From Litsea cubeba (Eukaryota; Streptophyta; Magnoliopsida; Laurales; Lauraceae), in contig CM022949.1 in the NCBI GenBank assembly GCA_012931725.1, positions 64,504,582-64,568,581 on the forward strand: a DNA stretch of 64,000 nt, read 5' to 3'. The translations under genes were made by a program, and so were the position numbers. The notes below the pieces were generated by a model. It had not been told where the DNA came from and did no database searches. It saw only the letters and a list, made by a program, of their open reading frames with translations. Below are positions 23,240 to 35,026 of this stretch, in pieces; position 1 is the first letter of the stretch, and every line of letters begins with the position of its first letter.

Positions 23240-25231
23240 TGAAAGAAACTACGATTCAGATCTGAATTAGCGGAAGATATTCATGGCTAATTTGTAACAT
23301 GACAGATTTTAAAAAATCTGATTTGGCCAGCATAAATCGACCATATAGATCGCATGAGAACTCCATGAATTCATGACCAACAAGTGTATAATTAAAGGAG
23401 AATGAAGAAGACTATTACCTTGAAGATTTGTAGACTTCAAATCTCTGGAAAAATAGATCCAAAGGCCCGAACTCAGACTTGCAATCAGCAAACAAGTTGC
23501 TGGAATTTTCTGCACTAGTATTGCCTTTGATCTTCTTCTCTATCTCACTTCCAAATCTGATTGGCTAAGATGGTGGGATCTTAATCTAGGAATTAAGAAG
23601 TATTTCTCCAAGGAAAAATCTCAGACCTTAACTTTCTTCAATGAAGAAGAAATAGCTTCAAGGGCTGGATGTGTGCAACCTTGTGACTCACCTTGTATGG
23701 ACGTCCAAAAGGAAGGCTCTCTCCCTTTTATAGAAACTTAGGAAACCTTTTCCTAGAAGCTTATCTCTTCTAATTGTCATTGTTGTCCAAAACGGAAAGA
23801 CTTATTTCCTTTAAGAAACACTCTAATTAGAAAAGGAAACCAAAAGGAACTTCCCATGCAATTAGTAATCCTAGTTGTAGAAAACTTACTAATTTTAAGT
23901 TCCTAATCCAAAAAGGAAACTTTCTCATAGGAATACTAATCCAAAGAGGAGTCCAACTTTCCAAGTAGAGAGTCCTACTCAAAGTTGGAAACCTTACCCA
24001 TGGAAATCCTATTATGGACGTCCCTTATGATAATGTACACCATGGCCCACATACAATTTATCTAGAGTTAAATTCATGTATACCATCAAAGGCCTATTTG
24101 AATTTAAACTCAAAATTATTTTTCCACTAAAATAATTCATCCTTATGTTATCTAAACATCTTAGGAAACCATGCCAATCTTGGTAAGTGACTAGAGAAGG
24201 GACCAAAAGACATATTTGCCATTGGCTCCCAAAATGACCAAAATGTCCATGCTAAACCCATAGCAACATTAAGACCATTTTAACCTTAACTCATTCCACT
24301 AAAGAGTTATGGTTGAACTCCAAGGACAAATATATAATATAATAAGCTCGTCATAAAATGACGGTTGTCTTCGACCTACTAAGTGGAATGACCTGAATGC
24401 CCCTCTGTGTAACATCCATAATCGAGTCAGGTTATCACATGTACTATCAACCTTCCCGATTACATCTAAACCTTAGAACTTCATATCCTTAAACATAATC
24501 ATCATACGAATATCATTCTCTTGATCTAGAGAGCGACCCACAAGTTCAATATCCATATGGAACATCCATATACTAAGATCTTAGATTTTGATGATTAATT
24601 GGATAATTCTAAGGGGACGATTATTCCATCATCAGATGGCATAGATTCTATATTGCATCTGCACGTCCCAACTGATCAAGTCCGAGTACCCAAAACACAG
24701 AGCTATTGACCCATGAAAAGAATCTCACCCATAGTGAATTAAAGCACAAGAACTTGACTTCGTCAGTTCATCGACAAATGCTCAAGATTAAGAGCACCGG
24801 TCACTCAGTAGCATGAGGTGACTTGATCTCTCTCTGTGATAGTACTATTTTAGAGATCACACCTACCTAGGTCCTGTTCAATGCATTGCATATGCACTAA
24901 TGAGATGAATCCGGGAAAGCCCTCCCATGACTTAGGTAAGTCACCCAGAAGGCAGGAGAGTCTCTCATTATAACTTATACCAAGATGAAGTGCCCAGCTC
25001 CATCTTTCAGTTATGAACAAATATGATGTTTCCAGTGTCCATGAATTAGACCTATCTGTGTGTAGACACTACACACCTAATTCATTTACTAGAAACAATG
25101 GGCCTTACACAACCATACATATATACATGTTTAAGCATAAAAGAGTCTTTCCATTAAATAACCAGTAAATATCCAGTAACAAAAGATGAGAGTGCAGCTA
25201 GTGGGCTTTAGGGCATACACCAATCCCAACA
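23240..25231 (-). repeat. 3' LTR of copia C1
   Basis: 1992 bp, TG...CA ends. A minus-strand TATA box (TATAAAAG) is at 23725-23732, about 1.5 kb from the LTR start. Short open frames inside (for example 23309-23515 and 24012-24206) recur in the other LTR copies only because the LTR itself is repeated. Confidence 0.95.
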
Positions 25232-25241
25232 AACTCCCACT
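25232..25241 (-). other. Polypurine tract of copia C1
   Basis: AGTGGGAGTT on the minus strand, immediately before the 3' LTR. C2 has the identical tract at 62988-62997. Only a few bases separate it from the polyprotein stop codon. Confidence 0.75.
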
Positions 25242-25245
25242 TGCA

Positions 25246-28200
25246 CTAAAGATCATTGCTTCCTAACCTAACACCCATAGACTCAACATGAGAAGTGAAG
25301 ACTTTCTCAGTAAGAGTCTTAGTGAATGGGTCAGCTAAGTTATTTGCTGAAGCAATATGCTCCACCACTATCTCTCCATCCTGAATGAATTCCCAGATCA
25401 AGTGGTACTTTCTCTGAATGTGCTTGCCTTTCTTGTGATTCCTGGGCTCTTTGCACTGTGCTACAGCACCAGTGTTATCGCAGTACATGATAATCGGTTT
25501 ATGCACTGCAGGAACAACTCCCAATTCCAACAGGAATTTTCTGAGCCATACCGCTTCCTTCCCAACTTCCGATGCCGCCACATACTCTGCTTCCATGGTA
25601 GAATCAGCTATACAGGATTGCTTGACACTACTCCATGATATAGCCCCTCCTGACAAAGTAAAGACGTACCCTGAGGTAGACTTTCTGGCATCACTATCAG
25701 ATTGGAAATCAGAGTCTGTATACGCCAATGGCGTTAGATCATCTGCTCGAATGGTTAGCATATAATCTTTCGTTCTCCGAAGATACTTGAATATATGCTT
25801 AACAGCTGTCCAATGGATAGATCCAGGGTTTGACTGATATCTGCTAACCATGCCAACGGCAAAGCAAATATCTGGTCTAGCACATAACATAGCATACATG
25901 AGGCTTCCAACAGCGGATGCATATGGAACTCTCCTCATGCTCTCTATCTCTTCAGATGTCTTTGGACATTGATCTCGGGACAGTGGTACTCCATGTCTAG
26001 AAGGTAGGAGGCCCTTCTTGGAGTCATGCATGTTAAACTTGACCAATATCTTCTCAATATATGAAGATTGAGATAAGGCTAACATCTTATTCTTGCGATC
26101 ACGCAAAAGCTTGATCCCTAAGATATAGCTGGCCTCACCCAAATCCTTCATCTGAAATTGAGAGGATAACCAAACCTTTGTGGATGACAATAAACCTACA
26201 TCATTTCCTATGAGTAATATGTCATCTACATACAGAACCAAAAATGCAACTGCTTTCCCATTTCCTTTCTTATATACACATGGTTCATCAATGTTTCGAT
26301 CAAAGCCAAAGGATTTGACTGCCTGATTAAATTTGATGTTCCATGCTCTAGATGCTTGCTTAAGTCCATAGATGGACTTCTTAAGTTTACAAACCATGTT
26401 ATCTTGGCCACCAGCAATGAAGCCCTCTGGTTGCATCATATAGATGCATTCGTCAAGACTTCCATTAAGAAAAGCTATCTTGACATCCATCTGCCATATC
26501 TCGTAGTCATAATGACATGCGATGGCCAAGAGAATCCTTATGGACTTAAGCATAGCCACTGGTGAAAAGGTTTCCTCATAATCGATACCCTCTTTCTGAG
26601 TATATCCTTTCGCCACCAGTCTTGCTTTGAAGGTTTCCACCTTCCCATCCACTCCTCTCTTTCTCTTGTAGATCCACTTGCACCCTATGGGTTTGATCCC
26701 TTCAGGTGCATCTACGAGTTCCCAGACTTGATTGGAATACAAAGAATCCATTTCAGATTTCATCGCTTGCTGCCACATGTCAGCATCTATATCCGTTACT
26801 GCTTCATCATAACTAGTAGGATCCTCAACCAGATCTTCAGAGTCTGTCTTAAAAGACACTCCTAGATATCTTTCTGGCTGTCTAGAAATTCTCCCACTAC
26901 GACGAGGCTCCGGAGTGTTTAAAGGAATATCTTGTTCATCTACTGTCTCAGGATCTGGTACAGATGTTATAGGAGATCCCGGAAGAATCTTATCAATGGT
27001 TTCTTTCCAACTAAGCTCTTGGTGCATCATACAATCATCCTCCAAGTACCTAGCATGAGTGCTGATGAGCACTTTTTGCTCCTTTGGATGATAAAAGATG
27101 CCACCTCTCGTTCCCTTAGGATACCCAATGAAGTAGCACATTTCCGATCTGGGTTCCAGCTTGGTAGCTTTATCATTCAGTACATAGGCTGGACAACCCC
27201 AAATGTGGATATGTCTTAAAGTAGGTTTTCGACTTGTCCACATTTCTTGGGGTGTCGTAGGTACTGATTTAGAAGGTACTAGATTTAAAATGTATGCTGC
27301 TTCTTCTAGGGCATATCCCCAAAAAAATATAGGTAGGGTTGCATGACTCATCATGGACCTTACCATATCAAGAAGGGTACGGTTTCTTCTCTCTGCTACA
27401 CCATTTTGCTGGGGTGTACCCGGTGCAGACAACTGAGACACAATCCCATGTTGTGTGAGGTACTCCTTGAACTCACCCAGGAGGTACTCGCCACCTCGAT
27501 CAGATCGAAGGGCTTTGATATGTTTTCCTAGTTGTAGCTCCGCCTCAGCCTTGAATTGTTTGAACTTATCAAACGCCTCAGACTTGTGTCGCATTAGGTA
27601 TACATATCCATACCTAGAGTAATCATCGGTGAAGGTGATGTAATACTCATACCCTCCTCGAGCCGGTTTGTTCACAGGACCACACACATCAGTGTGAATC
27701 AATTCTAACAACTCCTTTGACCTTAGTCCCTTTCCAGAGAATGACCGTTTGGTCATCTTTCCCTTGAGACAAGATTCGCACTGAGGAAAAGGTTCGAAGT
27801 TTAATGAGCTTAAAGGCCCATCTTCTACCAACCTCTGAATCCATTTTAGGTTAATGTGACCCAAACGTAAGTGCCAAAGATATGTGTCATTGATTGAAGA
27901 TACCTTCCTTTTAAGGGAAGTTGAGTTTCCTTGTTGTACATTATGCAGTGTGGGAGCAATAGGATATATATAAAATAAGTTGTCATGTATTCTACCGGAA
28001 CATATAATATTTCCATCTCTACTGATATCAACACCAGAATGGGAAGAAACTGAATAATTAAATTCAATTAATCTGGAAACTGAAATTAAATTCTTCCTCA
28101 TGTCCGGAACATAGAAAACATTATTTAAAACTAATATCCTATTACATGGAAAATGTAAGGTAACTACTCCTACTGCAACTGCCCAAACTTTAGCTCCAGT

Positions 28201-29217
28201 TCCGACTCTAAAGGCAAACTCTCCTTTCTCAATTCTCTGCATTATCTGAAACCCCTGCAATGAATTGCAGATATGATTAGTGGCTCCTGAGTCTACTATC
28301 CATGAGTCAGTAGAATCAACCACTAGACAAGTTTCAATGTAGTATGAAAAAGATGTACCTTTCTTAACTGAGGCCAGGAACTTGGGACAATCTTTCTTCC
28401 AATGACCTTTGAGGCCACACTTGAAGCATTTCCCTTTGGGCTTTCCATCTGTACCCTTGTCCTTCTTATTACCAGCATTGTTCTTTTTCTGCCCTTTTCC
28501 CTTATTCTGCTTCTTCTTGGACTTCTTCCCTTTCGGGCTCAGTTTAGAGGAAGACTGGAAAAAATGAGCTTGGGCTTTGGGCTTCATGATAGCCTCTGCC
28601 GCCTGGAGTTCTTTCATTAACTCAGGTAGAGTCATGTCCATCTTGCTCATATTGAAATTGAGCTTGAACAAATTGAAAGATTCCGGCAAAGTTTCGAGAA
28701 TCATGTCAGTCTGACTCCCTGCATCAATCTCAGCCCCTAGAATCTCAGCTTCATTGAAACAATCTATCAGCTTGAGCATATGCTCTCTGACAGGTGTTCC
28801 CTCAGCCATCCTAGCATTCATGATAGTCCTCATAGCAGATTGCCTAGCTGGCCTGCTCTTGTCTGCAAACATCTCAGACAAGGACATCATGATTTCATAG
28901 GCTGTGTCCATTTGCTCGTGCTGTGTTTGCAACACGTTGGACATGGAAGCGAGCATGTAGCATTTAGCCATGCTATTCGCTTTCTTCCATTTCCTCTCAG
29001 CCTCTCGCTGGTCATCAGTAGAATTAGCATCAATATCGGGACAGTTTTCCAGCAAGACATACTTGTACTCCTCAGCTGTGAGTACTATGTCAAGATTTCT
29101 TTTCCTGTCTACGTAGTTAGGGCCAGTCAGTTTGTTCTCATGAAGAATGCACATCAACGGACTAAAAGAATCTCTACCCATCTCTTTCTGGATATAAAAC
29201 GGTTTATAATTAGACAT
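25246..29217 (-). CDS. gag-pol: Ty1/copia gag-pol polyprotein, intact
   Basis: A single open frame of 1323 residues, a normal length for plant copia polyproteins. In order: gag (about 20-220, UBN2-type); CCHC zinc knuckle C264-x2-C267-x4-H272-x4-C277; protease active site DSGAT at 309-313; integrase zinc site H449, H454, C480, C483 and catalytic D510, D573, E609; RT with QMDVK (D911) and YVDD at 996-999; RNase H with D1168, E1209 and D1247. All catalytic residues are present and there is no stop or frameshift. The ATG at 29215-29217 is the first in frame and precedes the gag motif by the expected distance. The product would make cDNA from the element's RNA and integrate it. Competence is inferred, not shown. 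Confidence 0.97.
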   Translation of the reverse strand: MSNYKPFYIQKEMGRDSFSPLMCILHENKLTGPNYVDRKRNLDIVLTAEEYKYVLLENCPDIDANSTDDQREAERKWKKANSMAKCYMLASMSNVLQTQHEQMDTAYEIMMSLSEMFADKSRPARQSAMRTIMNARMAEGTPVREHMLKLIDCFNEAEILGAEIDAGSQTDMILETLPESFNLFKLNFNMSKMDMTLPELMKELQAAEAIMKPKAQAHFFQSSSKLSPKGKKSKKKQNKGKGQKKNNAGNKKDKGTDGKPKGKCFKCGLKGHWKKDCPKFLASVKKGTSFSYYIETCLVVDSTDSWIVDSGATNHICNSLQGFQIMQRIEKGEFAFRVGTGAKVWAVAVGVVTLHFPCNRILVLNNVFYVPDMRKNLISVSRLIEFNYSVSSHSGVDISRDGNIICSGRIHDNLFYIYPIAPTLHNVQQGNSTSLKRKVSSINDTYLWHLRLGHINLKWIQRLVEDGPLSSLNFEPFPQCESCLKGKMTKRSFSGKGLRSKELLELIHTDVCGPVNKPARGGYEYYITFTDDYSRYGYVYLMRHKSEAFDKFKQFKAEAELQLGKHIKALRSDRGGEYLLGEFKEYLTQHGIVSQLSAPGTPQQNGVAERRNRTLLDMVRSMMSHATLPIFFWGYALEEAAYILNLVPSKSVPTTPQEMWTSRKPTLRHIHIWGCPAYVLNDKATKLEPRSEMCYFIGYPKGTRGGIFYHPKEQKVLISTHARYLEDDCMMHQELSWKETIDKILPGSPITSVPDPETVDEQDIPLNTPEPRRSGRISRQPERYLGVSFKTDSEDLVEDPTSYDEAVTDIDADMWQQAMKSEMDSLYSNQVWELVDAPEGIKPIGCKWIYKRKRGVDGKVETFKARLVAKGYTQKEGIDYEETFSPVAMLKSIRILLAIACHYDYEIWQMDVKIAFLNGSLDECIYMMQPEGFIAGGQDNMVCKLKKSIYGLKQASRAWNIKFNQAVKSFGFDRNIDEPCVYKKGNGKAVAFLVLYVDDILLIGNDVGLLSSTKVWLSSQFQMKDLGEASYILGIKLLRDRKNKMLALSQSSYIEKILVKFNMHDSKKGLLPSRHGVPLSRDQCPKTSEEIESMRRVPYASAVGSLMYAMLCARPDICFAVGMVSRYQSNPGSIHWTAVKHIFKYLRRTKDYMLTIRADDLTPLAYTDSDFQSDSDARKSTSGYVFTLSGGAISWSSVKQSCIADSTMEAEYVAASEVGKEAVWLRKFLLELGVVPAVHKPIIMYCDNTGAVAQCKEPRNHKKGKHIQRKYHLIWEFIQDGEIVVEHIASANNLADPFTKTLTEKVFTSHVESMGVRLGSNDL

Positions 29218-30820
29218 GCAGTATATATGTAATATGCATATGGTGCTTGTTATAAAAGGAAAAACAAAGCACGAAACTTTTTACAGTATTCAACCCCAAT
29301 CATAATGTATCAGTGTTTCAACCTCCTCATAGACCCTCCATCGAAGGGATGGCCGAGCCTACAGTCACGTTGAATTAAGGCAGACTTATTTGGATTATCA
29401 CTATCTGGATACACATCCAGTGGTAGTCCAATCACTGATTGGTTTGGCCTCATATGACAAATAACCCTTAACTCCTAAGGAGAGGTCATCACCGTCTTAT
29501 TTCAAGTGTATAACCATCTCTTATGAAATTCCCAGAATGTCTATGATTAAGTCTTTCGAAGGGAAGAGACTTTTATCCTTCCTAGAAGTGAACTTTAGTA
29601 AAGAGCTCCACCGAAGGGATGGCCGCTCCCACCAACACTTCATTGACATTCTATAGAAGTGATCTTTAGTAAAGAACTCCACCGAAGGGATGGCCGTTCC
29701 TACTAACACTTTAATGAGATAACATGAACCGAAAATGGAAGGCCGTGGGGTCTTTCCTAAAACCCCTCTCCCACTTGATTATTTATCGCTAGGGTTTATA
29801 CTTTTTGACCTTTACATTGCTTTACTCAAAAGCTCTTTTTAAATCTAGCAAACTTGGTTAATTAAATTTATGACTTAAGTCATCTTAAAATCAAATAACC
29901 TTTGCTTTAAAACATTTGAGCAAATCCCTTCAAAGAGTCGAAAACCTATCTTGGGTTATGAAAACCCATAGGTAGCATCTAATTAGATTTTAGTTTAGCC
30001 TTCTTTGGAAACCAAGGGTACCAAGATAAACTAAACCCTATCCAATTTTAAACCTTAGACAAATAGAAGGTGCTGGTCTAAGTTCCGTTTAAAACAATTT
30101 GCCAAACTAAAAACAATCTAATACAATAAAGATGCCAATTTTAGAACCTAATGGTGGCCATCTTTCTAGGTGGCAATTATAGCAATTATATAAAGCACTC
30201 ACCCATGCATTCCATATATAAAAGCAAATAAAAGTATGCAATCCTTGATGGCTCCTTGCTCTTCGGACTTGTAATCCTTATCGAACTAGGACATCAAGAA
30301 TAGGTCTCATCTTTCACCAAGAAGTCTTGTCTCCTCCACCACTAAGGAGTCCGGTTACTTGCAACCTTTCTTGAAACTTTCTTCTTCTTGCTTGATCCAA
30401 TAAATCAAATTTATACAAGCAAACCCATAAAAAACAAAAACCCAAATTACATTGGAGATACCTATGCTTTTCAAGAAAGCTTACATCAAGACTAGTTGGA
30501 ATAAAAGTAAAGAAAGAATTACAACTTCCTATGATTGCTAAACGCGCAATCGTACACTTTCCAACTAATGAAAAAACATCCAAATCCACATAACAATCAT
30601 GCGAACCATCAAGGATGCAATACATGGCTGCAAACAAAGAGGTTAGTGCATGCAAACTCACTATGTGCATCATTAAACAAATCTGGAAAATAAATTCCAG
30701 CAATGTTAATGAAACTTGCACACAACATGCATCACAACATAACTTTAATAGGGTGCCACCATACCCATAATCAATCTAGGATTAATTATACACAACATGG
30801 GATCATGATTTCACATGGAG
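29218..30820 (-). other. 5' leader of copia C1
   Basis: A 1.6-kb untranslated region, long for a copia leader. It has repeats around CCACCGAAGGGATGGCCG: two adjacent ~67-base units at about 29579-29712 and a related motif near 29337-29357. A short open frame at 30314-30721 (minus) has no recognisable family. No other feature is seen. Confidence 0.7.
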
Positions 30821-30835
30821 TGGCTCTGATACCAC
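30821..30835 (-). other. Primer-binding site of copia C1 (initiator Met tRNA)
   Basis: The minus strand right after the 5' LTR reads GTGGTATCAGAGCCA. It contains TGGTATCAGAGC, complementary to the 3' end of plant initiator methionine tRNA, the usual primer of copia elements. Confidence 0.92.
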
Positions 30836-32825
30836 TGAAAGAAACTGCGATTCAGATCTGAATTAGCGGAAGATATTCATGGCTAATTTGTAACATGACA
30901 GATTTAAAAAAATCTGATTTGGCCAGCATAAATCAGCCATATAGATCGCATGAGAACTCCATGAATTCATGACCAACAAGTGTATAATTAAAGGAGAATG
31001 AAGAAGACTATTACCTTGAAGATTTGTAGACTTCAAATCTCTGGAAAAATAGATCCAAAGGCCCGAACTCAGACTTGCAATCAGCAAACAAGTTGCTGGA
31101 ATTTTCTGCACTAGTATTGCCTTTGATCTTCTTCTCTATCTCACTTCCAAATCTGATTGGCTAAGATGGTGGGATCTTAATCTAGGAAATAAGAAGTATT
31201 TCTCCAAGGAAAAATCTCAGACCTTAACTTTCTTCAATGAAGAAGAAATAGCTTCAAGGGCTGGACGTGTGCAACCTTGTGACTCACCTTGTATGGACGT
31301 CCAAAGGGAAGGCTCTCTCCCTTTTATAGAAACTTAGGAAACCTTTTCCTAGAAGCTTATCTCTTCTAATTGTCATTGTTGTCCAAAACGGAAAGACTTA
31401 TTTCCTTTAAGAAACACTCTAATTAGAAAAGGAAACCAAAAGGAACTTCCCATGCAATTAGTAATCCTAGTTGTAGAAACTTACTAATTTTAAGTTCCTA
31501 ATCCAAAAAGGAAACTTTCTCATAGGAATACTAATCCAAAGAGGAGTCCAACTTTCCAAGTAGAGAGTCCTACTCAAAGTTGGAAACCTTACCCATGGAA
31601 ATCCTATTATGGACGTCCCTTATGATAATGTACACCATGGCCCACATACAATTTATCTAGAGTTAAATTCATGTATACCATCAAAGGCCTATTTGAATTT
31701 AAACTCAAAATTATTTTTCCACTAAAATAATTCATCCTTATGTTATCTAAACATCTTAGGAAACCATGCCAATCTTGGTAAGTGACTAGAGAAGGGACCA
31801 AAAGACATATTTGCCATTGGCTCCCAAAATGACCAAAATGTCCATGCTAAACCCATAGCAACATTAAGACCATTTTAACCTTAACTCATTCCACTAAAGA
31901 GTTATGGTTGAACTCCAAGGACAAATATATAATATAATAAGCTCGTCATAAAATGACGGTTGTCTTCGACCTACTAAGTGGAATGACCTGAATGCCCCTC
32001 TATGTAACATCCATAATCGAGTCAGGTTATCACATGTACTATCAACCTTCCCGATTACATCTAAACCTTAGAACTTCATATCCTTAAACATAATCATCAT
32101 ACGAATATCATTCTCTTGATCTAGGGAGCGACCCACAAGTTCAATACCATATGGAACATCCATATACTAAGATCTTAGATTTTGATGATTAATTGGATAA
32201 TTCTAAGGGGACGATTATTCCATCATCAGATGGCATAGATTCTATATTGCGTCTGCACGTCCCAACTGATCAAGTCCGAGTACCCAAAACACAGAGCTGT
32301 TGACCCATGAAAAGAATCTCACCCATAGTGAATTAAAGCACAAGAACTTGACTTCGTCAGTTCATCCACAAATGCTCAAGATTAAGAGCACCGGTCACTC
32401 AGTAGCATGTGGTGACTTGATCTCTCTCTGTGATAGTACTATTTTAGAGATCACACCTACCAAGGTCCTGTTCAATGCATTGCATATGCACTAATGAGAT
32501 GAATCCGGGAAAGCCCTCCCATGACTTAGGTAAGTCACCCTGAATGCAGGAGAGTCTCTCATTATAACTTATACCAAGATGAAGTGCCCAGCTCCATCTT
32601 TCAGTTATGAACAAATATGATGTTTCCAGTGTCCATGAATTAGACCTATCTGTGTGTAGACACTACACACCTAATTCATTTACTAGAAACAATGGGCCTT
32701 ACACAACCATACATATATACATGTTTAAGCATAAAAGAGTCTTTCCATTAAATAACCAGTAAATATCCAGTAACAAAAGATGAGAGTGCAGCTAGTGGGC
32801 TTTAGGGCATACACCAATCCCAACA
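30836..32825 (-). repeat. 5' LTR of copia C1
   Basis: 1990 bp, nearly identical to 23240-25231. Its TATA box (TATAAAAG on minus, 31321-31328) would drive the element's transcript. It is flanked on its outer side by the target duplication CTTTT (32826-32830). Confidence 0.95.
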
Positions 32826-32830
32826 CTTTT

Positions 32831-33849
32831 GTCCCGTTTTGTGTCCGTTTTTGCTGTTTTTTCGATTCTTTTTTCTTCTGTATTTTTCTTTGAAATTTTT
32901 GATCATTTATTGGCCTGATTTCCTTGTAGAAAACCTGATGAGAATCCTTGCATTTTATTTTGCAAAGTTTCCAATTTTCAGAGAAAGCCGAAGACTTTGT
33001 CGCGTAGAGTTGCCGATTTTCCATCAGAAGTTGAAAGTGGGACAAACGATGTCGGAATGACCTGAAATTTGAGGTGAAGCCTCCTGAGCAATAAATAAGA
33101 CCAGCCATAGGCTTTTGTTTGAGTTTTGAAGCCGTTTGGGATCCTATCACTAGTAGACTTGCTTTTGTCGCGATGAAGATGTCGCGATTTGATGTGCGGT
33201 CCACCGATGTCCGATTGACTCGAAATTTGACAGGGAACCTATTGGAGTCATTTTAAGATGATCCATAGGCTCTGTCTTGGAAACCATGGTCCTAGGGAGC
33301 TTCGCCGCCGAGAGGCCTGATTTGGCTTCCGACCTCCGAGCGTCAAACTATGGTCAAATGTTGTCGAAATGACCTGAAATTTGACGTGTAGCCCTTTGTA
33401 AGCATTTTGAAGCCGTCCATGTGCTCTATCTGATGAGTGATGGCCTCGGTGGTTCTCACCGCCGAGAGGCTTGATTTAGCTGTTCGAGGATTGATGTAGG
33501 GTCAAACGTTGTCGATTTGACTCGGAACTTGACGTGGAGCCTTTTGGACGTATTTTGAGACCATCCATCGGCTCTGATCGAAGATTTGATGTCTCCGATG
33601 CTTTCGCCGCCGGGAGCTCCTTTTCAGCTGTCGGAGAAGCGAAGTTAGGCAAAATGATTTTGATTTTGAAATGGCCTGAAACTTCTTGTGTACTCCTCCT
33701 TTGGCTGTCTGGAAGGATCTTGCAGTTTTTGTTTGATTCTGACAAGATTTGATTTTTTTTGGAAGTAGCATTGCCTATTTATGGCAGGTTGCGACTTCAT
33801 CTAGCTCTTTGGATCTTGAAGAGGCAAAGTGACATTTTTGGTGTCAACA
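32831..33849 (-). repeat. 3' LTR of E3, second segment (LTR3 continued)
   Basis: LTR3 resumes after C1 and its target duplication and runs to GGTGTCAACA at 33849. It is colinear with 39694-40706 of LTR4. Both segments together make an LTR of about 2.6 kb. Confidence 0.9.
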
Positions 33850-34590
33850 AATGCCCCCTCGAGGTACAGCGACGAGCTGCTTAACTTTTGTAGTCATTGT
33901 GCCTCGAAGAGATTTTTGAAGGAGAGCCTGTGACTGGACCAAGAATCTTTGAGCAGTCTTTCTTTTTGGTATTTGTAGCCTTTTGAGCTTCCAGAGGAAT
34001 TTTATGGTAGTGAAAGGGATCACGTACCATCTCGAGGCAAAGTTTTGAAGATGACATCAGGGATGTGGATTTGGGTTTTGACCTTGTGACCTAACAGGAT
34101 GTATGTGGCAGGTTAGGGGGTCGGGTTTGGTTTTGACCGTGTGACCCAACAAACTGTATGTGGAATGTTGAGGGATCAATTTTGGTTTTGATCTTGTGAC
34201 CTAACAGGCTGTATGTGGCAAGTTAGGGGATCAGGTTTTGATTTTTGGTTTTGGTCTTGTGACCTAACAGGCTGTATGTGGCAAGTTAGGGGACCAGGAT
34301 TTGGTTTGGATTTTTGTGGAATGTCAATTTGGAGACTTTGGCTCAATTTGGTATATGAGGCTGGATGGTTTGATTTTTGGAAGCTCATGGGGCTTCGAAT
34401 TCTCTTTTGTATGGTCGAATCAACTCAAAAGAGGCATGGAACCATTTTTGTATGCTCTTGGTAAGAGGGATTTCTCTTTGACTAAAAGCCCAATATTTTT
34501 TTTTGTGCCTAGGTGGTCAAACCTGGCTCATATGGGCTAACCCATGGGACCTTAAGCTTTTTGAAATGACTTAGATCTCATACGGTGTCT
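33850..34590 (-). other. E3 3' non-coding region: purine tract and tandem repeats
   Basis: The purine tract (GAGGGGGCATT on minus) abuts LTR3. The ~60-base CTGTATGTGGCAAGTTAGGG repeats occupy about 34060-34315. The CTCATAT site at 34527-34533 is the unoccupied counterpart of the copia solo LTR in E2. No gene is recognisable. Confidence 0.7.
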
Positions 34591-34609
34591 TTTTTGTAAA
34601 GAATATCCA

Positions 34610-34698
34610 AAAATATCTCCTTTGGATAGAGAATATCTAAGAATATCTTTACTTGGAGAGAATCTCTCATGTTCCCTTTATTTTGGGAGAGAATATCT
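34610..34698 (+). promoter_or_regulatory. AATATCT cluster and palindromic repeats upstream of PMD-like copy 2
   Basis: One full AAAATATCT (34610-34618) plus AATATCT at 34632, 34642 and 34692, in the same repeat block as in copy 1. The TATA box TATAAAAG is at 34898-34905. A regulatory role is inferred. Confidence 0.4.
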
Positions 34699-35026
34699 CA
34701 TGATATATTCCTTTTGGGAAAGAATCCTTCATTGATTTCTTTTTGGGAGAAAATCTCTCATTGATTTCTTTTTGGGAGAAAATCCCTCAAGATATCTTTC
34801 TTTTGGGAAAGAATCTTTCTAATCTCTTTCTTTTGGTAAGGTTACTAATTAGTAACACTTACCTCTTTCTTCTTTCCTTCTTTGGTTTGCTCTCTTCTAT
34901 AAAAGCAAGGAGGAGGTTGGATCTCTTGCACTTATTACTTTCTTTTGCAACAATCCCAAGAGGGCTTCAAGACCAAGAGTTCTTCCTCTTCAAGATCTTC
35001 AAGACTTTTCTTCTTCTTCTCCATCA

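Larger units (their letters stand above)
23240..32825 (-). mobile_element. Complete Ty1/copia retrotransposon C1
   Basis: A 9586-bp element on the minus strand. The LTRs are 30836-32825 (5') and 23240-25231 (3'), both starting TGTTGGGATTGGTGTATGCC and ending in GTTTCTTTCA. The target duplication CTTTT (23235-23239 and 32826-32830) is perfect, and the unoccupied site is at 39689-39693 in LTR4. A primer site, purine tract and one long open polyprotein are all present. By eye the two LTRs differ at about 20 places in 1990, which points to a fairly recent insertion. It is nested inside LTR3 of E3. Confidence 0.96.

Noticed and set aside
30314..30721. 135-residue minus-strand open frame in the C1 leader
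   Set aside because: No recognisable family, no relative elsewhere in the window, and it lies in a presumed untranslated leader. It is mentioned only with the leader.
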